64,000 nucleotides of DNA. Origin: Acanthosoma haemorrhoidale. Its lineage: Eukaryota; Arthropoda; Insecta; Hemiptera; Acanthosomatidae. The position numbers were made by a program, and so were the translations under genes. The DNA is taken from NCBI GenBank assembly GCA_930367205.1, contig OV884009.1, positions 79,319,189 through 79,383,188 on the forward strand, given 5' to 3'. Shown here in pieces: positions 47,350 to 57,744 of the stretch. The notes beneath the pieces are model-generated. The model was not told the DNA's origin. It did not search any database and was given only the letters and a program-made list of their open reading frames with translations. Within the stretch, counting starts at the first letter, position 1, and every line of letters begins with the position of its first letter.

Positions 47350-48462
47350 TTAATTGGTATTCCGGTCGGGAGGCGGTTCTCCGTAACTCGGACCTACGTC
47401 TAAAAAATGTTCGTATCGTGTTTCTAATTGTTGTAATCTAGAAGTTAGTTCTTGTATTTGTCTATCTTTGTCGTCTAGTTCCGTATGATGTACACGGTTA
47501 GTTGCTGTTCTCATAGATACAGTTTGATTTTCTTTTTCTGGTATTTGTTGCGGTTGTGGTTTGTTAAAGTATTGGCGTTGTTCATGTGGTCGCCATGATT
47601 GGTTATATCTCGCGTTGGGGTCGCGTTGATAGTCTTTGTTGAAGTTAGAATTATATCGTGGTTTATGTTGGTTCTGTTGATTATTATAATTGTTATAATT
47701 ATTATGGTGTTGTTGTGGAGGATGTAAGTCGCGTTTTCTTTCATGGTAGTTGGGATCAAAATTTCTTCCTTTATAATTACTAACTGGGTTCTGTCTCGAT
47801 CTCGCTTGATCAATTTTATTACCGTAAGCGCGTTCTACTACACGAACTGCGGTTGTTTTTAATTGTCTTTGCAAATCCCTGAGTGTTTTTATAAAATGGT
47901 GTTGAAGGAAGTTATCGACATTTACGTCTAAGTTCCGTTGACAGTGTTCTACTATTAATTCGTCAAAGGCATTCATTTCAGTATGTTTTTGTAAGTCAGT
48001 TTTATTGTCATCCGTATAGAGTCTACCTTCCAATTCGTCTCGTAGTATTATGAGTCTATCCACAAAACTTAAAGGATGTTCATTTCTCATAGGTTTAGTC
48101 TGATAGATTTCCGTAATTGATTGCGGGATTGTTTTATCGTCTCTGAAGTTTAATTTTAATTCAGTTATTAATTCTTGTAGCGAGTTGTAATTTTTTCGAC
48201 TGCAATGTTCCGCGTTACCAATGAGTTTATTTGTCGCGTGACCAATTAATTGTTTTGCGTTATCTTCATGGTGTGGGTTGTCGATTGTACATACATTGTT
48301 TGCTACATAATTAAGTTTGTTTATGAATTTAATTAAGTTACTAGGATTCCCGTCAAATTCTGGGATTAATTTTAAGTCAGTAGTGGAAATTAATCTGTGA
48401 GACATGGTTTCGTCTTGTATTGATAAGTTTCTATTACTGTTAAGTCTGTCCGTTAATGGCAT
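47350..48462 (-). CDS. Gag-like structural protein of the LTR element
   Basis: Open frame of about 370 codons from the first in-frame ATG (48462). The same frame is open further upstream to 48609 but lacks an ATG there. The N-terminal half is a helical capsid-like region (IPEFDGNPSNLIKFINKLNY, LITELKLNFRDDKTIPQSI) typical of gypsy-type Gag. The C-terminal third is very rich in Asn, Gln, Arg and Tyr (NNYNNYNNQQNQHKPRYN), a probable nucleic-acid-binding tail. No CCHC zinc knuckle is present. The last about 40 residues (ELDDKDRQIQELTSRLQQLE) look coiled-coil. It has no internal stop, in contrast to pol, so it may be the one product still under selection or simply young. Confidence 0.8.
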   Translation of the reverse strand: MPLTDRLNSNRNLSIQDETMSHRLISTTDLKLIPEFDGNPSNLIKFINKLNYVANNVCTIDNPHHEDNAKQLIGHATNKLIGNAEHCSRKNYNSLQELITELKLNFRDDKTIPQSITEIYQTKPMRNEHPLSFVDRLIILRDELEGRLYTDDNKTDLQKHTEMNAFDELIVEHCQRNLDVNVDNFLQHHFIKTLRDLQRQLKTTAVRVVERAYGNKIDQARSRQNPVSNYKGRNFDPNYHERKRDLHPPQQHHNNYNNYNNQQNQHKPRYNSNFNKDYQRDPNARYNQSWRPHEQRQYFNKPQPQQIPEKENQTVSMRTATNRVHHTELDDKDRQIQELTSRLQQLETRYEHFLDVGPSYGEPPPDRNTN

Positions 48463-48750
48463 GTAAAATGTGTACAATGAATTAAATACCTGTACAATGT
48501 TGTCTTCTTTTTTCTTGTGGTAAAGTCCTTTTCTCTCCTTCTGATGTTTCCCTTCTAAATAACGATGAGTGGTCCTGGTTCCCTGGAGATGTAATTTGAA
48601 AATTACCAAAGCCTTGAGATCCTGAAGTCCTGTTAATATTTCATCGGTCTTCTCATGAAATCGTCAAGAGATGTCTCGGGTCTGCCTAGCGGATTGTACT
48701 TGAGCGTTATATCCGGGAGAGTCTACCGAAGTTACGTTTACTTTGCCAAG

Positions 48751-48770
48751 GTCCCACGTTCGGGGCGCCA
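48751..48770 (-). other. Primer-binding site
   Basis: Directly inside the 5' LTR the minus strand reads TGGCGCCCCGAACGTGGGAC, complementary to a tRNA 3' end including CCA. It is close to the 3' end of insect tRNA-Lys but seems to carry two extra bases in the middle. The tRNA identity is therefore tentative. Confidence 0.7.
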
Positions 48771-49098
48771 GTTAAATCGATGGGTAAACGAGTAGAGTTT
48801 TTAAAAAGTGTTTATTTTAATCACACAAAATAACAATAACAATGCACTTATAAGGTAATAACTATTGATAACAATTACAGCCTAGTTGTCAAACTGTCTA
48901 AAGGGTCATGCGTGACTGGTGGTTGGAGTGGAAGTGTGTGAGACAAAGGGATTCTGCAGGGTATATATAGTAAAGCTGGTAGGTTGCGTCATGTGCCTTA
49001 ACTATGTCCTCAAATGTCGAAACAAGTCATGTGATTCACAGCGTCTGTAAATAGATCTCTATTGCACAAGTAGGGTTAACGTAATGGTTTCCATAACT
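48770..49098 (-). repeat. 5' LTR (right), 329 bp
   Basis: Identical to the left LTR. Contains a TATA box on the minus strand (CTATATATAC, complement of 48961-48969), placing a transcription start about 25-30 bp to its left. Confidence 0.92.
48961..48969 (-). promoter_or_regulatory. LTR promoter TATA box
   Basis: TATATATAC-type box on the minus strand inside the 5' LTR, upstream of the U5-like part and primer-binding site. Confidence 0.55.
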
Positions 49099-49399
49099 GA
49101 TGAATAGATGATTTACTTTTTATTTCATGATTGGAACTGTACATACGCTACTTATTAAGCTATGATTTATGATCGTATTATTATGGCCAAAAGCTGTTGA
49201 CGAAAGAGCAGGAGTTAGCAGGCAATAACAAGAAACATTTGACAGACCCAGCAGTCCTCGAGCCTGTCCGGATAAAACAACCGGGCGTAGAATGTCACTG
49301 ACGATGAAGAAGGCGGCTGTTGCTCCGGTTATCCAACAGGTTAAAAATACACCGGGGGGAAAAATAAATACTAATGAAAAAGAAACAAACTATCCAAGT

Positions 49400-49640
49400 C
49401 GGATGGAACATCGATAACGGGCGAGCACTTATCGATTATTGATTGATATCCCTACGTGTGCGTCAATCAGAGGATACAGCGGCTCACTTGATTGGAAACA
49501 GCTTTCACTTCTCTGCGACTAAATCACCGACGGTTACTGACAGTATTTACATAATTCCTGCCTTCAGTCCGATTGATGGATTTTATAAGGTAGAGGCGGC
49601 AGTACCAGCGTTCCGTTAATTGGCGTCTTGGCAAAACCTT
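49400..49640. promoter_or_regulatory. Possible cis-regulatory block (speculative)
   Basis: GC-richer complex DNA with clustered TATCGATTATTGATTGATATC-type words (49428-49450), TGATTGG and GATTGATGG sites that resemble Cut/Onecut and Exd/Pbx binding sequences, plus TTTTATAAGG. It is not repetitive within the window. No test of significance was possible. Confidence 0.2.
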
Positions 49641-49939
49641 TCATCTTTTGCGTCGGCCAGTTCTCAACACGTGTTCGTCTGGCTTGGTATGAGTCGAAAG
49701 TTATTATACGTTTCTAGTCAAATCCAAAGCTGACGAGGAATAATGAGACAGTACTAGGAAATTTACTTAGCTTCCTTAAGTCCCTTAGGGTATGTGATGA
49801 TAGAAGGTTTTTCAAATAAAAAAAAAAAAATATGTTGTTAATAAAATGGGGTGGAATAGGAGTAAATAATTGAAGCTAAAACATTGTATAAATATTGCCA
49901 CTAAATCTATCCAATCATGTTTAACGTCTGCACTCTTTT

Positions 49940-49980
49940 CTTGTAATTAGGACTTGATGCAGATGTCGAAACGTTGGTCA
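49940..49980 (+). other. Hammerhead-like motif
   Basis: TTGTAATTAGGACTTGATGC, spacer, then TCGAAACGTTGG. Nearly the same flank and core as the minus-strand copy at 7455-7500. Confidence 0.35.
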
Positions 49981-50164
49981 TGAATACACTTTTTTCATCA
50001 TCCCAAGCCGATCTCCCAATAAGACCTTCAACTCTTTTATATACACAATGAACATAAAAGTACACAATGAACCTTAGTAAACAAGTGAAACAAAATACAT
50101 AGCACATTCACCTGGTGCAGAGAGGGGCTAGCGTGTTTTTAAATCTTTATTTCTGCTTTCTAAA

Positions 50165-50290
50165 CTCGATTTGCTACTCATTAATCCTCACGAGTGGACC
50201 CAATCAGAGCACCCCTTAAAGAAAAATTAGCGGAGCCGAGAATCGGCCCTCCTCAACATGCTAACCACTAGATTTTTCCAATTGTGAGGC
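50165..50290 (-). repeat. tRNA-derived SINE copy (S4)
   Basis: The minus strand has CTAGTGGTTAGCATGTTGAG (A-box region, about 50257-50276) and a body with CACTCGTGAGGATTAATGAG (about 50184-50203) matching the SINEs at 11315 and 5400. Confidence 0.6.
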
Positions 50291-50354
50291 TCGTTTTCGG
50301 TTATGCGAACCAAATTTCTAAAGCTGATATTATTGCCGGGCCCGAAGAGAGTTT

Positions 50355-50480
50355 GACTCCGAAGTCACGCCTCAGATGCTAAAAGTTTTTATTTCTTACA
50401 CATGGTTGAGAAATCATTCAAGGCTCTAACGCAAAAATATTCGAAGGTATTCGCAATAATTATGAAATGTTTGATAATAG
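50355..50480 (+). repeat. Interspersed repeat (family Y), member
   Basis: GAAGTCACGCCTCAGATGCT and ATTCAAGGCTCTAACGCAAAAATATTC match words in the copies near 55727, 58820 and 63510. Confidence 0.35.
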
Positions 50481-51291
50481 TTAGTGGGAACAGGTGCCAC
50501 AAGTAATTCAAATTATCTTTACTAATAATTTTCCTAAATACACGTTTGTTGCTGGTACTAAAAACTATCATCTGAATTATCTCAAATGCGAGCTGAGTTA
50601 AGATAATCATGCGAGGGAATACCGACGATAAAACAGTGGCGTCGCAGACATGCAGTTATTAAACGGAGCTTTGTTTATAGGAGGCATTCAGTAACTGTGT
50701 GAACTGTAACATTAAACAGAAATAGGTTTTAATTTATTCATCAATTTTTGAGAAGTTCAAAAGTTCAGTTCGTGGGCTCTTAATTGATAAACATAACTAC
50801 TAGTCGGCATATTGACTACGTCAGAATAAAATATAATGTTAGATCTAGTAAAATATATTTGAAAATTATTAAATGATTGATACAAATTTCAATAATCATC
50901 CCCTAAAAATAGGGAAACGTCACTTTGACTCTAAACCGTCCATGGGTTTTTAACTTGACTTGAGAAAGCTTAAAAGTTAAGGGAACAAGACTTATTTCAC
51001 GTTGGATTTAAAAAAATATCTCTCGTTATTGTATCTTAACACATAATTTGAAAAAAATGACAAACTGCACATTTTAAGATGATGGGGAATATGCCATCAA
51101 AATTTCAGATCGATATATTATGACCAGACATCACACACCGAGACAGATCGCCCCGTTCTGGTTTGCAAGCTCTGGCACTGAATCATTTACAAATACGCCT
51201 TCAGAAATTTCAAATCCATTAAGGATCGTTTTAAGTGTCAATATAAATGAGAATATAGATGTAAGAAATATTGACAAGCATGCAAACATAC
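50481..51291. other. Intergenic or intronic, no gene seen
   Basis: AT-rich. The short plus-strand frame overlapping 51120-51332 is better explained by the minus-strand candidate exon below. Confidence 0.4.
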
Positions 51292-51328
51292 CATTATTCG
51301 AGCTTCCTGAATTACTTGGTGCATTTAC
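51292..51328 (-). CDS. Candidate 37-nt micro-exon
   Basis: On the minus strand a pyrimidine-rich tract ends in AATTTTATTTTTCAG (51329-51343), followed by 37 nt and then GTATGTTT (from 51291), a good acceptor and a good donor in the correct order. One phase is open and encodes VNAPSNSGSSNN, a linker-like peptide. The gene is unknown. No neighbouring exon could be tied to it within the window, though the candidate exon at 21334-21508 is on the same strand. This could be chance: short AT-rich acceptors are common. Confidence 0.3.
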
Positions 51329-51343
51329 CTGAAAAATAAAATT

Positions 51344-52261
51344 AAAAAAAATTATTGTAACTGTAACAGGTAAAATGCGAGTTAAACCTTAAACCGTAAG
51401 ATTCGGAAACATGAATAAATGCAATACATTAATTATTTTATTAGCATAATTAATTATTCACTCTACCGCTGGTTTATCCAATTCAAAAACAGCTACTCAT
51501 TTTCAAACAAAAAAGAAACTAATCAGCTCGAAAATAGAAGTATACCGATTACTTTTTTTTTTTTTTTTTTTTTTAATAAAGGATTTTACGCGTTCAAAAC
51601 CGGTTTTCCACATTTTTTTTGTTTCCAATTAATCGGAATCAAGATAGGGAAATTGGATCAATGACAGCTCTACATGTGCCAAAATTTCGTTACCGGTTGA
51701 TTCAAGCTGTGCGTGAAACACGCCACGACTCCATCGGTAAATAAATGATGCTATATTTTATTATGTTCACGCAACAGGTGAAATGCAAAGCTGCTTACAC
51801 TATTGATTTATGCCCACTAACATTGCAGTCATCGTTAGAGCACTTAACGGGGCACACATATCTCATTTCCAGGAACCGGTTTTTGTACCGTTGAGAGCTT
51901 ACTTATGTTACATATATTCACATAAGTTTTGTTACATAAGTTCGTGCACCGTAGACCGAACCAGAAATTGTTTAAGAAAAAATACACATGCAGTTACTTG
52001 ACTCCAGCAAGTGCCATTCACTTTAAAGAGTCACTATAACTCACAGGATCGTATAAATTACCAATATTATATATATATATATATTTACAGATGGCTGTAA
52101 AATAAAATTTCAGAAATATCTTTTAGGTTTATTTTAGTCCACGTTTTAGCTTAAAAATTAATAATTTGTATACTTTAATTTGAAATAGGTGATTTTCAGC
52201 TAACGAGATGGATTAAAAAACAAAAGAACGTATTTTTTATACATTCATACTTTACAAGGAC
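51344..52261. other. Intergenic; T-run and AT repeat
   Basis: A run of more than 20 T at 51549-51573 and an (AT)n stretch at 52066-52084. No gene recognised. Confidence 0.4.
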
Positions 52262-52815
52262 AAAATCTTTATTGTTATAAAATTACAAGCTGCCTTAATG
52301 GGCAATAAGTAATTGTGATAATTTTCTCATTCATACCATATTTACAATTTTCATTAACTCATTAGCTCATTCATACAGTATTTACAAACAGCCCAGAGAC
52401 CTCCCAAATCTATATGGTTGTCCCATCCCTCGCATGCGAAAGAGGAAGCGGTGTCTTGGGAAGTCCCCACGGTCCTCCGTCAGCCACATCACCGGATACA
52501 AGCCAGTGGAGGCTGACCAAGAGCGCGAGAGCGACAGACGCTCATGACATGATTGGAGAAACTGGCCAGTGCCAGGACTCCCGCTGTCACGTATTTATAG
52601 TAGGTCGCGAGGCCATTGCCGCTTTAGTTTCCTAGGAGGATTATAGGGATGTGTGGCGCAGTATAATGACTTGACTAGGGGATTGGGATGGTTGGGTAGG
52701 TTTCGATGGAATTTCATGAACAAGGAAGGGATGAGGTCAAGAATGTAAGTTATATTAAGATCGTTATGAAGGGTTTTGTTCCTGAAGTAATAGGAGGCAT
52801 TGAATATTTTATAAA
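52262..52815 (-). mobile_element. 5'-truncated LINE family 1 copy (copy H)
   Basis: The minus strand covers the 3' UTR from the TTACAAGCTGCC tail through GCCAGGACTCCCGCTGTCAC and a decayed part of the ORF2 C-terminus to about 52815. It retains the full-length 3' UTR like copy A. The frame is broken. Confidence 0.75.
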
Positions 52816-53297
52816 TGGAATGATTAAGATCAGTTCACCGATTGTCTTGAAACAGTTCACATCAAAACCTTTATTCAATTTGTTTTCGAACAATCATCCT
52901 TTGATGATATAGTGTTTGGTTGACGTTGAGCAGGGCAGCATAAAACTTTGGGACGCTTATAATATTTTGTCATCTTGTTGTGATAGGCAGGTTACAACGA
53001 AAATTTTAGAATTTTTTTCGGGGGACAGTATCAACCTTACCTTGAACCACTTAAAGACTCGGGTTGTTCAATCGGTTTCGCTTTTGTTTGAGCTGGAGTT
53101 TAGAGTGGCTGGAACCGGCTGGTCAAACAATAGGACCGGTAAACAAGGATCAGAGCGTACTTTCTGTGGAGTGCTCGAGTAACTAGCACTCAAGTAGTGC
53201 CGGAGCAATGAATCTGTGATCGCCTCATACTCCTGACGTCACATGGCATATGGCGATCACAAAAGCCGTGCGGGATCTCACTAAGATCATACGTCAC
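52816..53297. other. Intergenic, no gene seen
   Basis: The frame at 52916-53182 is not recognised and has no supporting signals. Confidence 0.35.
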
Positions 53298-53475
53298 AAA
53301 CAAAAGATGTATTGAAACTATTACCTGTATGAATCAATTTATTTCCAATATTTACACAAAAATAACCCTACGTTATTATGGAATGCATCTAGTCTAAAAA
53401 AAAAACAACTAACATCATCGATCTTGGTTAGGAATAAAGCCCTTATCGAAGTGATCATAAATAAAAAAAACCTAA
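53298..53475 (+). repeat. Interspersed repeat pair (family Z), copy 1
   Basis: AAAAGATGTAT, TTATTTCCAATATTTAC, ATGGAATGCATCTAGTCT and ATCGAAGT-GATCATAAAT recur in order at 56414-56612. The two are clearly homologous but diverged. Confidence 0.6.
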
Positions 53476-53729
53476 CGACAAGCTAAAAAAAAGACATTAA
53501 TAGATATTACATTACCTTTATTATTCTCACCCAGTCGTAACTTCGAAAGATCTCTGAATTTCAGATCGGTATGAAACAGCCGCGTGACCAATATCTTTGA
53601 ACATGCAAGCAAAACAGACGAATGACGATTGCCGTACCTAAACGAAAGTAGAGCCTCTCCCTTCGGGCTCGGCAACAAATTATGATGAGTAAAGTAAAGG
53701 GTGCCACTGCCGCCTTCCTTTCTGCCTGA

Positions 53730-53960
53730 CAGTTCCGTTAGCCTGACGTGTTACTGCCAATAAACGTTACTTCCCGCCGTGTTACTGATGACTAACGAGC
53801 AAGTAAGTTTCCAAAAACGGACAGGCAGTCTTTAATTATTCATCCACTAACAAGGAATGCTAATAATGAAAATCCGTTAGGTTTCCGCTTTGAGGTTCAG
53901 TTTCGGTGAGCTATCCGCAGATAATGAATGCTGCGTTCAAAATGATCGGATACGAAATTG
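53730..53960. promoter_or_regulatory. Possible cis-regulatory block (speculative)
   Basis: Complex non-repetitive DNA with GACGTGTTACTGCC and GCCGTGTTACTGATG, a partially repeated word, and TTTAATTATTCATC and GCTAATAATG homeodomain-like words. Weak evidence only. Confidence 0.15.
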
Positions 53961-55700
53961 CTATAAGGAAGGAGCTGTTCAAGGTGATTTTATAAAATAA
54001 GAGAAAGGCCGTTTAACGTAGCCTGTATGTTTTCAAAATCCACTGCCAAAAGAATAATTTGCATAGAAATTTCTCATTTTTCTCAGTCAGAAATGGCGGA
54101 AATACAATATGGGTAAGAAATAAAAAATATTTTTTTATAATGTAATTAGAAAACAAAGTACATTTTTTTTTTAATTTGGAGTGTGACAGGTATGTACTGA
54201 ATTAATTGATCTCCTGAGGCAATATAGTTTGAAAGTTTTCAAACATACGATTAACCGAGTAAAGTTTAAGTAAAAACCCAGTGACAATGAGTGCGCGTTC
54301 GATCAGTAATGGTGTAACGATAGATTACAATGGGGGACAAAAAAATACTTTTTGGAGTGAATTTAGATACATTAATGTAATAAGGTACACCACGTATAAT
54401 TACATATTTTTATTTATTTTTGCTTAGTTTCATCAAATCTATTTCCTTGTCATTGATAATTATTTCTATTGTAAAATAATAGTTTTTTTATGTATTTTAA
54501 TAGATAAATAACAATTTTTATTCATTAAAACTTGCTATTTGTTTTGAAACAACACTATTTTCCCTCATCAGGCTCTAGCAAATAATAATTTATAATAAAT
54601 AAAAAAACTTTTTGTTTAAGTAATCCCCCTCCAAAAGAAAACGTTCGTTTTTCTTTCAATGTAAGAGTATGTATTGCCTTTATTTAAAAAAAAAAAAACT
54701 GGAGTCAATTCGGCAAATCTGATATTTTTCCCGTATATAGAAGACTGGAATTATCCAGATCCGACCTCCTCGAAACCCTGCACAGCAAAATCCCTGTTGC
54801 CCTGCTACTTTATTAATTTCTACGAGGGAGATGAAGAGAGAGTTGCATGGATGAAATGGAAATCATACAATAAATAGTTTTATTATTTGAAGTTATTATG
54901 ACTTTCACATTTGCATTATACTGTAGAGATAGTAGTTTGCGTTGGATTCCGTAATATCTCTTGTTGCACAGAACAGTTATTTCTCTTTCTTTCTAGAATA
55001 GTGTTGCTGTTATCATCATGTCTTTGACTCTTGTTGAAACTAGGCGCCTTCCAGACTGATCCTGGGGCAATCTAGAAGGCAGTGCGTTGCCAGCGTACAA
55101 TAGGGGCGCCCCCCCCCCCCGTAGCCAGAAGGGAAAAAAAAAATTGTCTCGCAACGCAGAAATGGCTTTATTTTGTCGAATAAAATCGTTTCATTTCTGT
55201 GTTCTGGCTCCTTTCCACTCGCAGACCGGTGAATTTATTTATTTTGTCTTGGCTTGAATATTCTCGGACCTGCCTTCTGGAAAGCACAATAAATAACATC
55301 TTACAGACCTGCAGCGATCATAATATTTTTTATGAACTTAATAATGCTTTAACGGAGATATAAATTTTCTGGTCAGTAAATCCTTATATGGTCCCCCAGC
55401 AGAGCTTAGAAAAAAAAAAAAAGTTCCCTTTCGCTCAGTACATGTAATAAAATTCGTCTGCTCCTCTTAACAAACACAGTAGTCGTTTTTTCGTCAAAAG
55501 ACATATTTATACACAATTCAATCGATATAAACCGACGTTATATCGTATAACTTTAAACACTAATAATAGTACCTTATTTATTCAATAGTATAACCACTGT
55601 ACCCGAAATGCGGTCCGTCTTAATTTTGTTTTTCTACAACGGTCCACAACACCCGAATTACGCTTGTTCAAATCCGATAGTACAAAAACGGGAATTCTGA
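53961..55700. other. Intergenic; no gene seen
   Basis: A C-run at about 55110-55120 and T/A runs. At 54545-54590 (minus) there is CCTGATGAGGGAAAAT, a remnant resembling the hammerhead-like core without stem II. No coding exon. Confidence 0.4.
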
Positions 55701-55726
55701 AGATAAAAATTAAACTTGTAAGCATT

Positions 55727-55885
55727 CTTGAGTCACAGCTCAGAAGCAATTGATCCAAGTTTGGATTTTTTTTTTTTTTTTTTTTTTTACGCATGGACAT
55801 AGAGACTGTAACGCTAAAATAATTTTAAAAACATTCAAAAGTAGCGTGAGTCAACAATAAACCGTTTCAACCAATTCATTTTTAC
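55727..55885 (+). repeat. Interspersed repeat (family Y) interrupted by a long T-run
   Basis: TTGAGTCACAGCTCAGAAGC then about 22 T (55767-55788), then GACTGTAACGCTAAAATAATT and AGCGTGAGTCAAC. The T-run is absent from the other members, so it expanded locally. Confidence 0.4.
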
Positions 55886-56413
55886 ATGCAACTTGATTAA
55901 TTAATTACTTATTAATAGAGAAACCTAGTTGTATTTTTATTTATTTCGGTTTTACGCTCTGGCGTCTCGAAGGTAATTTAAAATGAAATAAAAAAAATTC
56001 TCCCTATATCCTCTTTTAAAAATCATTATTATTACAAATAAAATATTTATTGTGATGAAATTAAAATTTGCTTTATTGGGCAATAAGTCTGGTCTCCCTT
56101 CAAAGTGAATAAATCTTTCGCCTTTTACTGAAAATAAAAGTAATTATGGTTTGGGACATATATTGACGTATTGTCAATTTATTATTATTGAGTTATTATC
56201 AAACTAATGATCTTGTTGTTCTGATTAAAAATATTTATTTTCTACCTTTGTAGATTGAGATCCTGTAAGTGAGATCCGGAAACTTTACGGGCTGGTTGTA
56301 CATTGATTAATTACCCCAAGGCTAACGTAGCGTTCGGGAGTATTATGAACAATTTCTAATATTTCATATTCTATAGACACGAATTGGGGTACACCAAAAT
56401 CATATTCACCCAA
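55886..56413. other. Intergenic; small LINE tail at 56036-56092
   Basis: 56036-56092 (minus) is the terminal about 55 bp of the LINE family 1 tail (AAATTTGCTTTATTGGGCAA). Nothing else recognised. Confidence 0.5.
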
Positions 56414-56612
56414 CAAAAAACAAAAGATGTATGTGTAAGGTGCCTTGCTTGGGTACGAATCAAATTATTTCCAATATTTACTTAATATTATTTTAAAAAT
56501 AATCTTATGCTAATATGCAATGCATCTAATCTGAAAAACAAAACAATAAATAATATCGCTCTTGATTTAGAATAAAGTCTTCATCGAAGTTAACATAAAT
56601 AAAAAAAAAAAA
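56414..56612 (+). repeat. Interspersed repeat pair (family Z), copy 2
   Basis: Second member of the pair described at 53298. Confidence 0.6.
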
Positions 56613-57402
56613 TAAGATATGCCAATATAAAAATATTTTTTTCATAATATATTGTGCCTTAAGCTCCGTTAGTTACTATTGGCTTATTGACTAATAAATT
56701 GTAAGTAATTTAGTATATTGCAATTTCGTAATGAGCAATCATTGGTAGATTATAAGTACAAAACGTCATTGAAACTGTCATAAAAATCGTATTTGGCAAA
56801 GAGCTATCACATTTTGCTTGGGAGTTGTACTTAATTCCCCTACGAAGCTAAAAATTGTACTATTGACACGGTCATACTAAATGTATTTCAGTGCTGATCA
56901 GTAGGATGTAAGCGCGTTGGGGCATTAGATGATTGTAATTTCACAAAGTCATAAGTCATAAACATGAGAGTGTTGAGAGTCAAATCCAATTCGGCCTCCA
57001 AAACTCCTTCTCTCCCAGGGCTAATGGTGAGGCAACCACCCTTAAAAGCAGGGGCCACGAACGCCGCCGTCTCCCCGGCGCACACCCTCTGTCAAGTTGT
57101 ACACATACACGCTAATTAACATACAACTGAAACGATAGGGTTGCATGTCGGACCGGCATACGCACAGGCAGCTATCGATCACAAGCCCCAGTTACTGCGG
57201 GATTAAGATTAGGCTAATCCAACTGCTCCGGCAGTTAACACGTCTGTAAATACTGACCCAGAAGAAGTGGTGGAGTGGCGAGGGGTTCACACATGTGTCA
57301 ATGTGGGCATGCAATGTGTGGATGGAGTCCCTAAAGGCTCCGGTCGGATCTCCAGTGTTTGCATATTCTAAATGAATGCGTTCTTCAATATATGTTATTA
57401 AC
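56613..57402. other. Intergenic; GC-richer island at 56890-57400
   Basis: Two minus-strand frames (56888-57085 and 57192-57404) cross a GC-richer island, but neither product is recognised and neither has splice or promoter signals. Confidence 0.3.
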
Positions 57403-57738
57403 ATATGGACCGTTTATTTTGAAAGTGATGTAAGTTTTTAAACGAAATTGAGAAATTACACAATTTACTTATAATTTAGTCTGCACCTTTTCTTTATAAG
57501 CCCAGTTAGTATTTTAAAATATTCAAATGCTTTGATCAATTTAAAATTAGTCAATGTATAAAATTGGGATTGATTATGAATGCGGTGTAAGCACATTTTC
57601 CTAGAATAACTAATGAAGCGGAGTAAAATTATATTTACAATTAATTTTAGTTAAATTCAAATAAAAGTTATTTATGTGATCAAATTACATAATATCTGGA
57701 AGAAGAAAAAAAGGAATTTCAAAATAAACGGTCCATAT
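57403..57738. mobile_element. MITE with perfect 22-bp terminal inverted repeats
   Basis: 57403-57424 and 57717-57738 are exact inverted repeats starting ATATGGACCGTTTATTTTG. If TA is the target duplication the TIR proper begins TGGACCG. The 336-bp interior is AT-rich and non-coding. Size, TIR and probable TA target fit a Tc1/mariner-type MITE. Confidence 0.8.
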
Positions 57739-57744
57739 TATAGA

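Larger units (their letters stand above)
43740..49098 (-). mobile_element. Ty3/gypsy-type LTR retrotransposon lacking reverse transcriptase
   Basis: 5359-bp element on the minus strand with two identical 329-bp LTRs. The order is 5' LTR, primer-binding site, gag, protease, tandem array, RNase H tail, integrase, tandem array, 3' LTR. A complete gypsy-type pol would have RT and RNase H between protease and integrase. Here only the last about 15 recognisable residues of RNase H remain. No third ORF resembling env was recognised. Immediate flanks share only GAT, so a normal 4-6 bp target-site duplication is not seen. Identical LTRs argue for recent insertion or LTR conversion. Confidence 0.9.

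Noticed and set aside
56888..57404. GC-richer minus-strand frames as a gene
   Set aside because: Two unlinked frames, no motif, and one ends at the edge of the MITE.
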